Source: Thioalkalivibrio sp.
GTDB lineage: Bacteria > Pseudomonadota > Gammaproteobacteria > Ectothiorhodospirales > Ectothiorhodospiraceae
Length of the DNA stretch: 11,484 bases
Direction of reading: 5' to 3'
Assembly (NCBI GenBank): GCA_007119005.1
Contig: SKQM01000190.1
Location: 1-11,484, forward strand
Shown: positions 1 through 6,642 of the stretch, piece after piece
How the letters are laid out: each line of letters begins with the position of its first letter
Position numbering within the stretch: position 1 is the stretch's first letter
Program-made: the position numbers and the translations under genes
Notes under the pieces: model-generated
What the model was told of the DNA's origin: nothing
What the model saw: the letters and a program-made list of their open reading frames with translations, nothing else
Database searches by the model: none

Positions 1-52
1 GAGCGGGGAGGGAGATTTTCCTCGTCAAGGCTGGCTGCGTGTCTGATGGCAG

Positions 53-724
53 TCAGTCGCGGGATGAGGGTTCATCGCCCGCATCCCGGTCCTCGTCGCC
101 CCCTTCGCGCCGCGGCAGGCCCCCAACGTCCTCGCCGGGCAGGTCGACCAGTTCCCGCAGCGCATCCAGCGGCGGCAGTTCATCAAGCCGCCCGAGACCG
201 AGGTCATCCAGAAACACACGCGTCGTCGCATAGAGGCCGGGGCGCCCCGGAACCTCCTTGTGACCCACGACGTGCACCCAGCCACGCTCCGTGAGCGTCC
301 GCATGATCTGGGTGCTCACGGCGACGCCACGGATATCCTCGATCTCCGCACGGGTCACCGGCTGGCGGTAGGCGATGATGGCAAGCGTTTCGAGCAGCGC
401 GCGTGACAGGCGCTGCGGACGTTCCGGCTGTGCCGCCTGAACCTGCGTCGAAAACTGCTGGCGCACCCGGAACCGGTATCCTCCGGCCGAACGCACGAGT
501 TCGATCGAACGGTCGCGGTAGTGGGCGGACAACCGCGCCAACGCCGCCTCGACCTCGGGCCGACCGGCAGCGTCCTCTTCCCCGAATGCGCAGGCCGCCA
601 GCAGGTCTTTCATCGGCACCGGCTCCGATGCGGCAAACAGCACGGCCTCGAGAACCAGCTCGATCTCGGGGGGCTCGACCCAAGGCTGAACCAGCCCAAC
701 CGCAGTGAAGTCCACGTCGCTCAT
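53..724 (-). CDS. scpB: Segregation and condensation protein ScpB
   Basis: ScpB is the winged-helix kite subunit that binds the ScpA kleisin and, with Smc, forms the bacterial condensin acting on the nucleoid in chromosome segregation. The 223-residue product has the expected two winged-helix halves. The first, about residues 18-95, opens with IELVLEAVLFAASEPV and contains GGYRFRVRQQF. The second, about 104-175, contains LSRALLETLAIIAYRQPVTR, the IRGV segment and GRPGLYATT, all family hallmarks. The tail from about 195 is acidic and probably disordered. The ATG at 724 is chosen because it overlaps the scpA stop as ATGA, implying translational coupling; a longer upstream reading would run inside scpA. 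Bases 1-52 downstream show no recognisable gene; rluB is the usual next neighbour but is not visible. Confidence 0.93.
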   Translation of the reverse strand: MSDVDFTAVGLVQPWVEPPEIELVLEAVLFAASEPVPMKDLLAACAFGEEDAAGRPEVEAALARLSAHYRDRSIELVRSAGGYRFRVRQQFSTQVQAAQPERPQRLSRALLETLAIIAYRQPVTRAEIEDIRGVAVSTQIMRTLTERGWVHVVGHKEVPGRPGLYATTRVFLDDLGLGRLDELPPLDALRELVDLPGEDVGGLPRREGGDEDRDAGDEPSSRD

Positions 725-1611
725 TCCTCGATCGGGGCCGGCGCACGACGCCGGACCTGGATCGGCCCGAAAGCCTCGCCCTGCCCCCACTCGAGCAGTC
801 CAGCCTTGCTAAGCTCCAGCACTGCGAGAAAGGCCACGACCACACCCGGGCGGCCTTCCTCCACGGTGAGCAGGTTCACGAAATCGACGAAGACCTCGTG
901 TTCCAGCGTCTCGAGGATCCGCGCCATGCGTTCACGCACGGAGAGCGCCTCCGCACTGATCTGGTGATGGGCACGCAGGCTCGCACGCCGCAGCACGCCG
1001 ACCAGCGCGTCCAGCAGCTCTTCGAGCGCGGGAGCCGGCGCCGGCGGCGCCAGAAGGGCGTCGCGCGCGGCGTGCGCATGGAAGACATCGCGCTCGAGCC
1101 GCGGCATCGCGTCCAGGCGCTCGGCGGCCGCCTTGAAGCGCTCGTATTCCTGCAACTGCCGAATCAGCGCGAGGCGCGGGTCGTCTTCCTCGTCCGTCGC
1201 TGCAGGGGGCCGCGGCAGGAGCATGCGCGACTTGATCTCCGCCAGCAGCGCCGCCATCACCAGGTATTCCCCGGCAAGCTCCAGGCGAAGCGCCTGCATC
1301 ACATCGATGTAGGCCATGTACTGGCGGGTGATCTCGGCAATCGGGATGGAGAGGATATCGAGGTTCTGGCGCCGGATCAGGTACAGCAGCAGGTCGAGCG
1401 GCCCCTCGAAGGACTCGAGAAAGACCTCCAGCGCATCGGGGGGAATGTAGAGATCGGCCGGCAACTCGCCGAGCGGGCTGCCGTGCACGCGACACGACCA
1501 TTCGACCTCATCGGTCGCCGGTTCTTCTTCGAGGACTTCAGCCTCGGTCATCTCCGGCAACACCCGCCCGTTGTCGGCGAGGCCAGCCGATTCGCGAGGA
1601 GCAGAAGCCAC
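721..1611 (-). CDS. scpA: Segregation and condensation protein ScpA (kleisin)
   Basis: ScpA is the kleisin that bridges the Smc heads and binds ScpB in the Smc-ScpAB condensin. The 296-residue product carries the diagnostic N-terminal motif FEGPLDLLLYLIRRQNLDI at about residues 68-86, followed by IPIAEITRQYM and the LAGEYLVMAALLAEIKSRMLLP helix. A variable acidic and proline/alanine-rich middle (about 135-200) follows. The C-terminal winged helix (about 225-290) includes FVDFVNLL and VVAFLAVLELSKAGLL. The start is taken as GTG at 1611, 10 bases after the trpS stop, with only a weak GAAG upstream. ATG at 1551 (residue 21) is a real alternative, since the first 50-60 residues are poorly conserved in the family. 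The gene ends in a 4-base overlap with scpB. Confidence 0.92.
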   Translation of the reverse strand: MASAPRESAGLADNGRVLPEMTEAEVLEEEPATDEVEWSCRVHGSPLGELPADLYIPPDALEVFLESFEGPLDLLLYLIRRQNLDILSIPIAEITRQYMAYIDVMQALRLELAGEYLVMAALLAEIKSRMLLPRPPAATDEEDDPRLALIRQLQEYERFKAAAERLDAMPRLERDVFHAHAARDALLAPPAPAPALEELLDALVGVLRRASLRAHHQISAEALSVRERMARILETLEHEVFVDFVNLLTVEEGRPGVVVAFLAVLELSKAGLLEWGQGEAFGPIQVRRRAPAPIEE

Positions 1612-1621
1612 GGGCGCTTCA

Positions 1622-2839
1622 TCATCGGAAATAGTCCAGGCCCATCACGCGGCGGACCTCTTCCAGGGTCTCCCGGGCCTCTTCCCGTGCCGCCTCGGAA
1701 CCCTCGTTGACGATGCTCCTGACCAATGCCGGATCAGACGCATATTCCCGGGCCCGTTCCTGGATCGGCGCGAGTTCCGCCAGCACGGCCTCGATCAGCG
1801 GGCGCTTGCAGTCCACACAGCCGATGCCGGCGGTCCGGCAGCCGACCGCGAGTTCCGCGCGGGTGGATTCCGGCGTGTAGACCTGGTGCAGGCCCCAGAC
1901 CGGGCACTTGTCCGGATCACCTGGATCGATGCGGCGCACGCGGGCCGGATCGGTCGGCATGGTACGGATCTGCGCGTCGACCTGAGCCGGCTCCGAACGC
2001 AGGGCGATCGCGTTGTTGTAACTCTTGGACATCTTTCGGCCGTCGAGCCCGGGCATCTTGGCCGTCGGGGTCAGCATGGCCTGCGGTTCAGGGAGGATGA
2101 TCTTGCCGCCACCCTCGAGATAGCCGAACAGGCGCTCGCGGTCCGCGAGCGAGATGTTCTGCTGCCCCTCCAGCAGCGCCTGGGCGATTTCCACCGCCTC
2201 TTCCTCGCCCTGCTCCTGGAAACGCCGACGCAGGTCCCTGTAGCGACGGGCCATCTTCTTGCCCATCTTGTCCACGGCCGCTTCGGCCTTTTCGGCAAAC
2301 TCGGGTTCCCGACCGTAGAGGTGATTGAACCGCCGCGCGATCTCCCGGGTGACCTCCAGGTGTGCGACCTGATCCTCGCCAACCGGTACCAGTCCCGCCC
2401 GGTACGCGAGAATGTCGGCGCTCTGCAGCACCGGATAACCAAGGAAGCCATAGGTGGCAAGATCGCGCTCGCGCAGCTGCTCCTGCTGGTCCTTGTAGCT
2501 GGGCACCCGTTCCAGCCAGCCCAGCGGCGTGAACATCGACAGCAGCAGGTGCAGTTCCGCGTGTTCGGGAACCCTCGACTGCACGAAGATCGTCGCCGCA
2601 CTGGGACTCACCCCAGCCGCCAACCAGTCGATCACCATGTCCGTGACGTGCTGACCGAGGTCTCCCGGTGACTCGTAGTGGGTGGTCAGCGCATGCCAGT
2701 CCGCAACGAAGAAGAAGCACTCGTAGCTGTGCTGAAGCTCCAGCCAGTTCTTCAGCACACCGTGATAGTGTCCGAGGTGCAGCCGTCCCGTCGGCCGCAT
2801 GCCGGAAAGCACACGCCGGTTCGTTCCCTGATTGCTCAC
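1622..2839 (-). CDS. trpS: Tryptophanyl-tRNA synthetase, long type with probable Fe-S cysteine motif
   Basis: Class I aminoacyl-tRNA synthetase charging tRNA-Trp with tryptophan in the cytosol. The 405-residue product has the HIGH-type motif HLGH at residues 21-24 (within PTGRLHLGH) and KMSKS at 269-273. It is longer than the roughly 334-residue E. coli enzyme because of an insertion in the Rossmann-fold half (including a basic and acidic stretch around residues 170-220) and a longer C-terminus. Cysteines 312, 334, 341 and 344 form C-x21-C-x6-C-x2-C; from memory, Thermotoga maritima TrpRS binds a [4Fe-4S] cluster through C-x22-C-x6-C-x2-C. The context (CPVW at the first Cys, GCVDC at the last two) also resembles that enzyme. 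Start is GTG at 2839 with AAGGG about eight bases upstream. It lies 39 bases after the DUF945 gene and 10 bases before scpA, probably cotranscribed. Confidence 0.95.
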   Translation of the reverse strand: MSNQGTNRRVLSGMRPTGRLHLGHYHGVLKNWLELQHSYECFFFVADWHALTTHYESPGDLGQHVTDMVIDWLAAGVSPSAATIFVQSRVPEHAELHLLLSMFTPLGWLERVPSYKDQQEQLRERDLATYGFLGYPVLQSADILAYRAGLVPVGEDQVAHLEVTREIARRFNHLYGREPEFAEKAEAAVDKMGKKMARRYRDLRRRFQEQGEEEAVEIAQALLEGQQNISLADRERLFGYLEGGGKIILPEPQAMLTPTAKMPGLDGRKMSKSYNNAIALRSEPAQVDAQIRTMPTDPARVRRIDPGDPDKCPVWGLHQVYTPESTRAELAVGCRTAGIGCVDCKRPLIEAVLAELAPIQERAREYASDPALVRSIVNEGSEAAREEARETLEEVRRVMGLDYFR

Positions 2840-2878
2840 GAAAAACGCCCTTTTTGGTTCAAACGAAATAGCCTGACA

Positions 2879-4234
2879 TTAAAACATGCCGCGGGCGAGA
2901 CCGAACACCAGTGCCAGCAGCAGCACGGTCTGGTCCCGGCCGTTGATCAGCAGACGCCCGTCCTCCATCCGCAACAGGCTGCTGAGGGTCTCGTTGTCGA
3001 TCCGCACCCACTGCTCGGCCACCGCGAGATCCAGCCAGTCCTCAAGGCTCATTCCCTCGCGAGGCTCACCATCGGTCTCGCCCGCGATCAGCGCCGCCAG
3101 CTCCTCGATCAGCGCAACCCCGATCTCGAGATCCAGACCCAGCGCCACCGCCTCCAGCGGGCGTGCGGCGAAGCCCTCCGCGTCCCCCTTCAGGCCCAGG
3201 TCGAGGTTCACGCGCACATGCTTGCCCGGCTGGCTGTTCAGTCGCAGGTGCCCCTGCAGCAGCGGATCGTGTTCGACCATCTGCTGCAGCCCCTCCATGA
3301 CCATGCCCAGCAGTAAGCCTGTCTGGAGGTCGGTGGCCAGGGACATCGCGCGCACGCCCTCCAGATCTTCCATGAAACGCAGGAGCGTCGGCCGGTGCCA
3401 GCGCAGCGCAGTCAGGTTGAGATCCAGCGTCTCGAGTTCGAGTCCCGCGGAGCGCAGCGCCTCCGCGCGCAGGCGCCAGAGGCTGTCGAGACGTTTCGCC
3501 GTCGAGTTCTGGTTGGAACTCATCTGCAGGGAGTCGAGACCGAGCAGCTCCCGATCGCCCCGCGTCAGCGACAACGAGCCTGACCCGAGACCGATGTCGT
3601 AGTCCGGGAGCCGACCGAACCGGCCATCGGGACCCGGGTGCACCAGCAGCCCGAAGTACAACTGCCGGAGCAGCAGACGCCGGTCGCCTTCGCTGACGTC
3701 CAGGCGGTCGGTGTCGAAGCTCAGGACCACCCGCTCGGGGGAATACGCCAGCCCCCCCTGACCCGCGCCAAGCTCGAGGCGGAACGGAACCGCATCACCA
3801 ACGGCGTGCTCCTCTCCCTGGATGCGCACAGGCTGGCTGGAGAATCGTGAGCTGATACCGCCACCCAGCCCCAGCCAGCTGTCGGCTCGGGGTCGGGCCT
3901 GCGCCAGTGCCGTAGCCAGCACGGGAGGGATATGCCCCCGTGGTTGCCTGGCGGCGCTGCGGGTCTGGACCACGGCGCCCAGCAGACGGTGGCCGATCCG
4001 GTGCTCCAGTTCGACCTCGAAGTCCAGCCCGTCGCCCAGGACATGCAGCACGCTGGTGGCGCGCGCGCTGTACCGGCCCCGCTCGTACGTGGTGACCGCA
4101 TGCTGGATACGCAGTTCGCCCACATAGCCCGTGAATGGCTGCTCGAGGGCGTTCTCGACCTGCATGCCCACATACACCGGCCACGCGGCGGCGGCCACGA
4201 CAAGCAACAGCAGGAGAATCAGAAACTTGCGCAA
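2879..4234 (-). CDS. DUF945 (YdgA-like) membrane-anchored protein
   Basis: Probable member of the DUF945/YdgA family, inner-membrane-anchored proteins with a large periplasmic part and no firmly assigned biochemical role. From TTG at 4234 the product has 451 residues, near the family's usual size (about 500 in E. coli YdgA). It begins LRKF followed by a strongly hydrophobic stretch to about residue 22, a signal anchor. Family-like segments include ERGRYSARATSVLHV, RLDSLWRLRAEALRSAG, the HLRLNSQPGKHVRVNLDL strand region and the terminal MEDGRLLINGRD. The last residues (TVLLLALVFGLARGMF) are unexpectedly hydrophobic. The same frame stays open to a GTG at 4399, but those 55 extra residues are arginine- and proline-rich, would bury the signal anchor, and span a promoter-like TATACT. 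GGGGG sits about six bases before the TTG. Family assignment rests on pattern recognition without a search. Confidence 0.7.
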   Translation of the reverse strand: MRKFLILLLLLVVAAAAWPVYVGMQVENALEQPFTGYVGELRIQHAVTTYERGRYSARATSVLHVLGDGLDFEVELEHRIGHRLLGAVVQTRSAARQPRGHIPPVLATALAQARPRADSWLGLGGGISSRFSSQPVRIQGEEHAVGDAVPFRLELGAGQGGLAYSPERVVLSFDTDRLDVSEGDRRLLLRQLYFGLLVHPGPDGRFGRLPDYDIGLGSGSLSLTRGDRELLGLDSLQMSSNQNSTAKRLDSLWRLRAEALRSAGLELETLDLNLTALRWHRPTLLRFMEDLEGVRAMSLATDLQTGLLLGMVMEGLQQMVEHDPLLQGHLRLNSQPGKHVRVNLDLGLKGDAEGFAARPLEAVALGLDLEIGVALIEELAALIAGETDGEPREGMSLEDWLDLAVAEQWVRIDNETLSSLLRMEDGRLLINGRDQTVLLLALVFGLARGMF

Positions 4235-4368
4235 GGTGTGCCCCCGGAGCGTCCGGGCCTCGGCTGCGACGGCCGGGCGTGTCCGGGATTCAACCGGTTC
4301 TGGCAGAGCCGCTCCGGAACTTCCCCCCCGTGCCCTGCAGTGATCGGGTTCGTTGATTGCATCGCTGC

Positions 4369-4374
4369 AGTATA
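4369..4374 (-). promoter_or_regulatory. Candidate -10 box for the DUF945-trpS-scpAB operon
   Basis: The minus strand reads GGGTATACTGC here, a good -10 hexamer (TATACT) in otherwise GC-rich DNA in the 214-base gap after yciO. No convincing -35 hexamer is present 16-18 bases upstream. A small hairpin (AACCC/GGGTT arms, 4378-4391) lies directly upstream and may contribute to ending yciO transcripts, though no T tract follows. Transcription from here would give a leader of roughly 125 bases before the TTG start at 4234. Confidence 0.35.
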
Positions 4375-4448
4375 CCCAACCCCGCCGGGTTCCCCGCACT
4401 CACGGGCACCGCGAAATACGGGCATCCGCAAGCCGCCCCGGCCCCGGG

Positions 4449-5066
4449 TCAGTCCAGAAAATCGACCGGCCCGAGTCCGTGACGGATCACCTCCGGTACG
4501 GGGCCGGTCAGGTCGATCACGGTGGTCGCCTCGAGGGTACCCGCGCCACTGTCGATGATCGTATCCACGAGGCGTCCGGTTCGTTCTTCGATTTCCCACG
4601 GCTCACTGAGCGGGTGCTCGTCCCCGGGCAACTGCAGGGTGGACGACATCAGCGGAGACCCGAGTTCCTTCAGCAGGGCCTGGACCACGCGACTGTCCGG
4701 CACCCGCAGGCCAATGGTCCGCCGCTTCGGGTGCTGCAGGCGCCGTGGCACTTCGCGCGTCGCAGGCAGGATGAAGGTATACGGACCAGGCGTGAGCACC
4801 TTCATCAGCCGGAACGCGGAATTGTCGACCTTCGCGTAGAGCCCCAGCTCGGAAAGATCCCGGCACAGCAGCGTCAGGTGATGGTCTTCGTCCACCTGGC
4901 GAAGCCGCCGTATCCGCTCAGCACCCGTCTTGTCGCCGATCTGGCAGGCGATTGCATAACAGGCATCCGTCGGCAGCACGATCACCGCACCCTGCGACAG
5001 CCGATCGATCGCCTGCTGCAACAGCCGCGGCTGCGGTTTTTCGGGATGGATGGACAGGACGCTCAT
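4449..5066 (-). CDS. yciO: YciO, Sua5/YciO/YrdC family protein
   Basis: YciO belongs to the Sua5/YrdC fold family, whose core members make threonylcarbamoyl-AMP for the t6A37 modification of tRNA; whether YciO itself does so significantly in vivo is not settled. The 205-residue product follows E. coli YciO closely over its length: the opening IHPEKPQPRLLQQAI, GAVIVLPTDACYAIAC, the LCRDLSELGLYAKVDNSAFR stretch, TPGPYTFILPATREVPRRL, KRRTIGLRVP, then a C-terminal TTVIDL. The basic residues of the nucleotide-binding cleft (KRRTIG, RVP) are present. The ATG at 5066 matches the start of YciO homologues (MSxxxxIHP); the adjacent ATG at 5069 is equally possible. Upstream frame continues for 232 residues through the repeat array and antisense to yciI and is not coding. 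It is transcribed divergently from yciI. Confidence 0.92.
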   Translation of the reverse strand: MSVLSIHPEKPQPRLLQQAIDRLSQGAVIVLPTDACYAIACQIGDKTGAERIRRLRQVDEDHHLTLLCRDLSELGLYAKVDNSAFRLMKVLTPGPYTFILPATREVPRRLQHPKRRTIGLRVPDSRVVQALLKELGSPLMSSTLQLPGDEHPLSEPWEIEERTGRLVDTIIDSGAGTLEATTVIDLTGPVPEVIRHGLGPVDFLD

Positions 5067-5094
5067 CATGGCACCATTGTTCGTACAACCACAC

Positions 5095-5103
5095 ATCATA
5101 CCA
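5095..5103 (-). promoter_or_regulatory. Candidate extended -10 promoter of yciO
   Basis: The minus strand reads TGGTATGAT, an extended -10 (TGn plus TATGAT, two mismatch-tolerant positions from TATAAT). No -35 is evident, consistent with an extended -10 element. It lies between the repeat array and the yciO start, predicting a short leader of about 20 bases. Confidence 0.4.
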
Positions 5104-5110
5104 GCAGGCG

Positions 5111-5344
5111 GGTCGCCGAGAGGGCTCGCCTCCCACAAGGGGGGCGGGCATCGCACTGTGGGAGGCCAGCCCTCTGGGCGACGGGTCTCCCACAAGGGGG
5201 GCGGGCATCGCGCTGTGGGAGGCCAGCCCTCTGGGCGACGGCCCCCCCCACAAGGGGGGCGGGCATCGCGCTGTGGGAGGCCAGCCCTCTGGGCGACGGG
5301 TCTTGCCCCGCGGGTGGATCGCCGAGACGGCTCGCCTCCCAACA
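5111..5344. repeat. REP/BIME-like palindromic repeat cluster
   Basis: This cluster fills most of the 357-base divergent gap between yciO and yciI (5067-5423); no gene is visible in that gap. Five copies share a head TGTGGGAGGC (TGTTGGGAGGC in the last) followed by a small hairpin and GGCGA. Copies at 5157-5184, 5214-5241 and 5272-5299 are on the plus strand; diverged copies at 5111-5137 and 5316-5344 are on the minus strand and bracket them. The hairpin reads GCCC-TCT-GGGC in the plus copies, GCCG-TCT-CGGC in the last minus copy and GCC-CTCTC-GGC in the first, so the stem is kept while bases change. A GGAG-containing head followed by a short GC-rich stem in alternating orientation is typical of REP/BIME elements mobilised by RAYT (TnpA-REP) transposases; no such gene is in the window. 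Confidence 0.75.
5131..5302 (+). repeat. Three 57-bp tandem direct repeats inside the REP cluster
   Basis: Units at 5131-5187, 5188-5245 and 5246-5302 are almost identical. Unit 1 differs from unit 2 at one position (ATCGCACTG versus ATCGCGCTG), and the junction between units 2 and 3 has an extra C and a C run in place of GGTCT. Each unit begins TCCCACAAGG, continues through a G-rich run and GGGCATCGC, then has the REP head TGTGGGAGG, so TCCCACA and TGTGGGA form a 7-base inverted pair about 20 bases apart. Near-identity points to recent tandem amplification. The period is divisible by three, so spurious open frames run through it on both strands. Confidence 0.9.
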
Positions 5345-5369
5345 AAGCGAGACAGGGCGCCGGAGCCTG

Positions 5370-5375
5370 TATACT
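5370..5375 (+). promoter_or_regulatory. Candidate -10 box of yciI
   Basis: TATACT lies about 49 bases before the yciI start, in CCGGAGCCTGTATACTCCGG. No clear -35 hexamer precedes it. The hexamer sits within a short inverted repeat, CGGAG (5361-5365) and CTCCG (5374-5378), which could serve as a regulator site or be coincidental. Predicted leader is about 40 bases. Confidence 0.4.
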
Positions 5376-5423
5376 CCGGGATTGCCGAATCCCTGAACCC
5401 AATCCGACCCCTGGGAACTCGCC

Positions 5424-5723
5424 ATGCTGTACATCATCGTTGGAACGGACGTACCCGACAGCCTCGAGCGGCGGATGGCGGTCCGCCCGGAGCATCTGTC
5501 GCGCCTGGAGGCACTGCGCGATGCGGGGCGCCTGCTGCTGGCAGGGCCGCTGCCCGCGGTGGACAGCCCCGATCCGGGTCCGGCCGGTTTTACCGGCAGC
5601 CTGATCGTCGCCGAATTCCCCTCGCTGGACGAGGCCCGGGCATGGGCCGACGCCGACCCCTACGTGACCACCGGCGTGTTCAGCGAAGTGCTGGTACGGC
5701 CCTTCAAGCGCGTGCTGCCCTGA
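5424..5723 (+). CDS. yciI: YciI family protein
   Basis: Small cytosolic protein of the YCII/ferredoxin-like alpha-beta fold; the physiological reaction is unknown, although the family has a conserved His/Asp pair proposed to be catalytic. The 99-residue product matches E. coli YciI in length and along its sequence: MLYIIVGTD at the start, [20 protein letters not shown] with the conserved His24, [20 protein letters not shown], the WADADPY motif at residues 74-80, and RPFKRVLP at the end. The ATG at 5424 is supported by homology and by GGGA a few bases upstream. The next gene, a parvulin lipoprotein, starts 65 bases downstream on the same strand. Confidence 0.94.
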   Translation: MLYIIVGTDVPDSLERRMAVRPEHLSRLEALRDAGRLLLAGPLPAVDSPDPGPAGFTGSLIVAEFPSLDEARAWADADPYVTTGVFSEVLVRPFKRVLP

Positions 5724-5726
5724 TCC

Positions 5727-5742
5727 GGGGTCGCACCCCTTT
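5727..5742 (+). terminator. Weak hairpin after yciI
   Basis: GGGGT (5727-5731) and ACCCC (5735-5739) pair around a CGC loop and are followed by TTTCCTCT. The stem is only five pairs and the T tract is broken, so it is at best an attenuating terminator between yciI and the parvulin gene. Confidence 0.3.
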
Positions 5743-5788
5743 CCTCTCGACGCGGCGCCCACCGCCCCACACTGTCCCGGAGAATTCC

Positions 5789-6613
5789 ATGAACATCCGC
5801 ATCACCTCGGCCCTGCTGGCCGGCCTGGTCGTGCTTCTCGCCGCATGTGACCGTGGCGACCCCGTCGTTGCAACACCTGTCACGGACGACGCGGAGACGC
5901 TCGCGCTGGTGAACGGTGTGCCGATCACCCGGACCGATCTGTTCACCTATGTTGGACTCGAAGGGACCGTGGATATCGCCGGAACCGAAGACCTCCTGGA
6001 CGAACTGATCAACCTCGAGCTCCTGCGCCAGCAGGCCGTCGCCGCGGGCATCGACCAGGAAGAGGAAACCCGGATCATCCTCCGGAACGTCGAGACCAAC
6101 CTCCTGGCGTCGCAGGTGATCGAACGCAGAACCCAGGCCATGCGCTTCTCCGATGCCGAGATCCAGGCCGAGTACGATGCCCAGATCGCGGCTCACGGGA
6201 CCACCGAATATCGGGCCCGGCACATCCTGGTTCGGGAGCCCGAGTTGGCCGCGGACCTGATCGCGCAACTCGATGCAGGTGCCGATTTCGCCGAACTGGC
6301 CCAGGCGCACTCGATCGACGGTTCCGCGCCGGAGGGTGGCGACCTGGGGTGGTTCGCCGCCGGGCAAATGGTCCCCGCCTTCTTCGAGGCCGTCACCGCG
6401 CTCGAGCCCGGCGAGCACTCGCCCGAGCCCGTTGCCACCCAGTTTGGCTGGCATGTAATCCAGCTCAGCGACACACGAGCCATCGAGGCGCCACCGCTGG
6501 CGGATGTCCGACCCCTGGTCGAGGAGATCCTCCAGGCCCGCGCGCTGCGCGCGTACATGGAGCAACTGCGGGCCGACGCACGGATCGAGTTCCCGGTCCG
6601 CCCGGGCGAGTAA
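5789..6613 (+). CDS. PpiC-type (parvulin) peptidyl-prolyl isomerase lipoprotein
   Basis: Extracytoplasmic parvulin-type prolyl isomerase that would assist folding of exported proteins. The 274-residue product has a signal peptide with lipobox LAAC and Cys20 as the lipidation site. Asp at +2 is the classical signal for retention in the inner membrane, so it probably faces the periplasm from there. A SurA/PrsA-like helical region spans about 35-135 (ETLALVNGVPITRTDLFTYV onward). The rotamase domain covers about 140-230, with YRARHILVRE (His145), DFAELAQAHSID, GGDLGWF at 183-189 and FGWHVIQL (His222), the conserved parvulin residues. A short helical tail follows. The ATG is supported by GGAGA five bases upstream; longer in-frame readings run back through yciI and the repeats and are artefacts. 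metK starts 29 bases after its stop and may be cotranscribed. Confidence 0.92.
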   Translation: MNIRITSALLAGLVVLLAACDRGDPVVATPVTDDAETLALVNGVPITRTDLFTYVGLEGTVDIAGTEDLLDELINLELLRQQAVAAGIDQEEETRIILRNVETNLLASQVIERRTQAMRFSDAEIQAEYDAQIAAHGTTEYRARHILVREPELAADLIAQLDAGADFAELAQAHSIDGSAPEGGDLGWFAAGQMVPAFFEAVTALEPGEHSPEPVATQFGWHVIQLSDTRAIEAPPLADVRPLVEEILQARALRAYMEQLRADARIEFPVRPGE

Positions 6614-6642
6614 CAGCGCACGCTCACCGTAGAGACTTCGCC

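Noticed and set aside
898..1710. 270-residue plus-strand open frame opposite scpA
   Set aside because: Antisense to a well-conserved kleisin gene and without any family features.
1571..2671. 366-residue plus-strand open frame opposite trpS
   Set aside because: Shadow of a high-GC coding gene: trpS on the other strand has full catalytic motifs, and the shadow has no recognisable domain.
5131..5302. Possible CRISPR array
   Set aside because: Units are contiguous 57-base direct repeats with no variable spacers, contain REP-like hairpins, and no cas genes are near.
4449..5762. 437-residue minus-strand open frame ending as YciO
   Set aside because: Only the last 205 residues are YciO. The first 232 run antisense to yciI and through the 57-bp repeats, producing repeated peptide units typical of translated non-coding repeats.
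4952..6613. 553-residue plus-strand open frame ending as the parvulin lipoprotein
   Set aside because: The upstream part crosses yciO antisense, the repeat array and yciI out of frame. The signal peptide and Shine-Dalgarno place the start at 5789.
6614..6642. SAM riboswitch upstream of metK
   Set aside because: Only 29 bases separate the parvulin stop and metK start, too short for any known SAM riboswitch aptamer plus expression platform.
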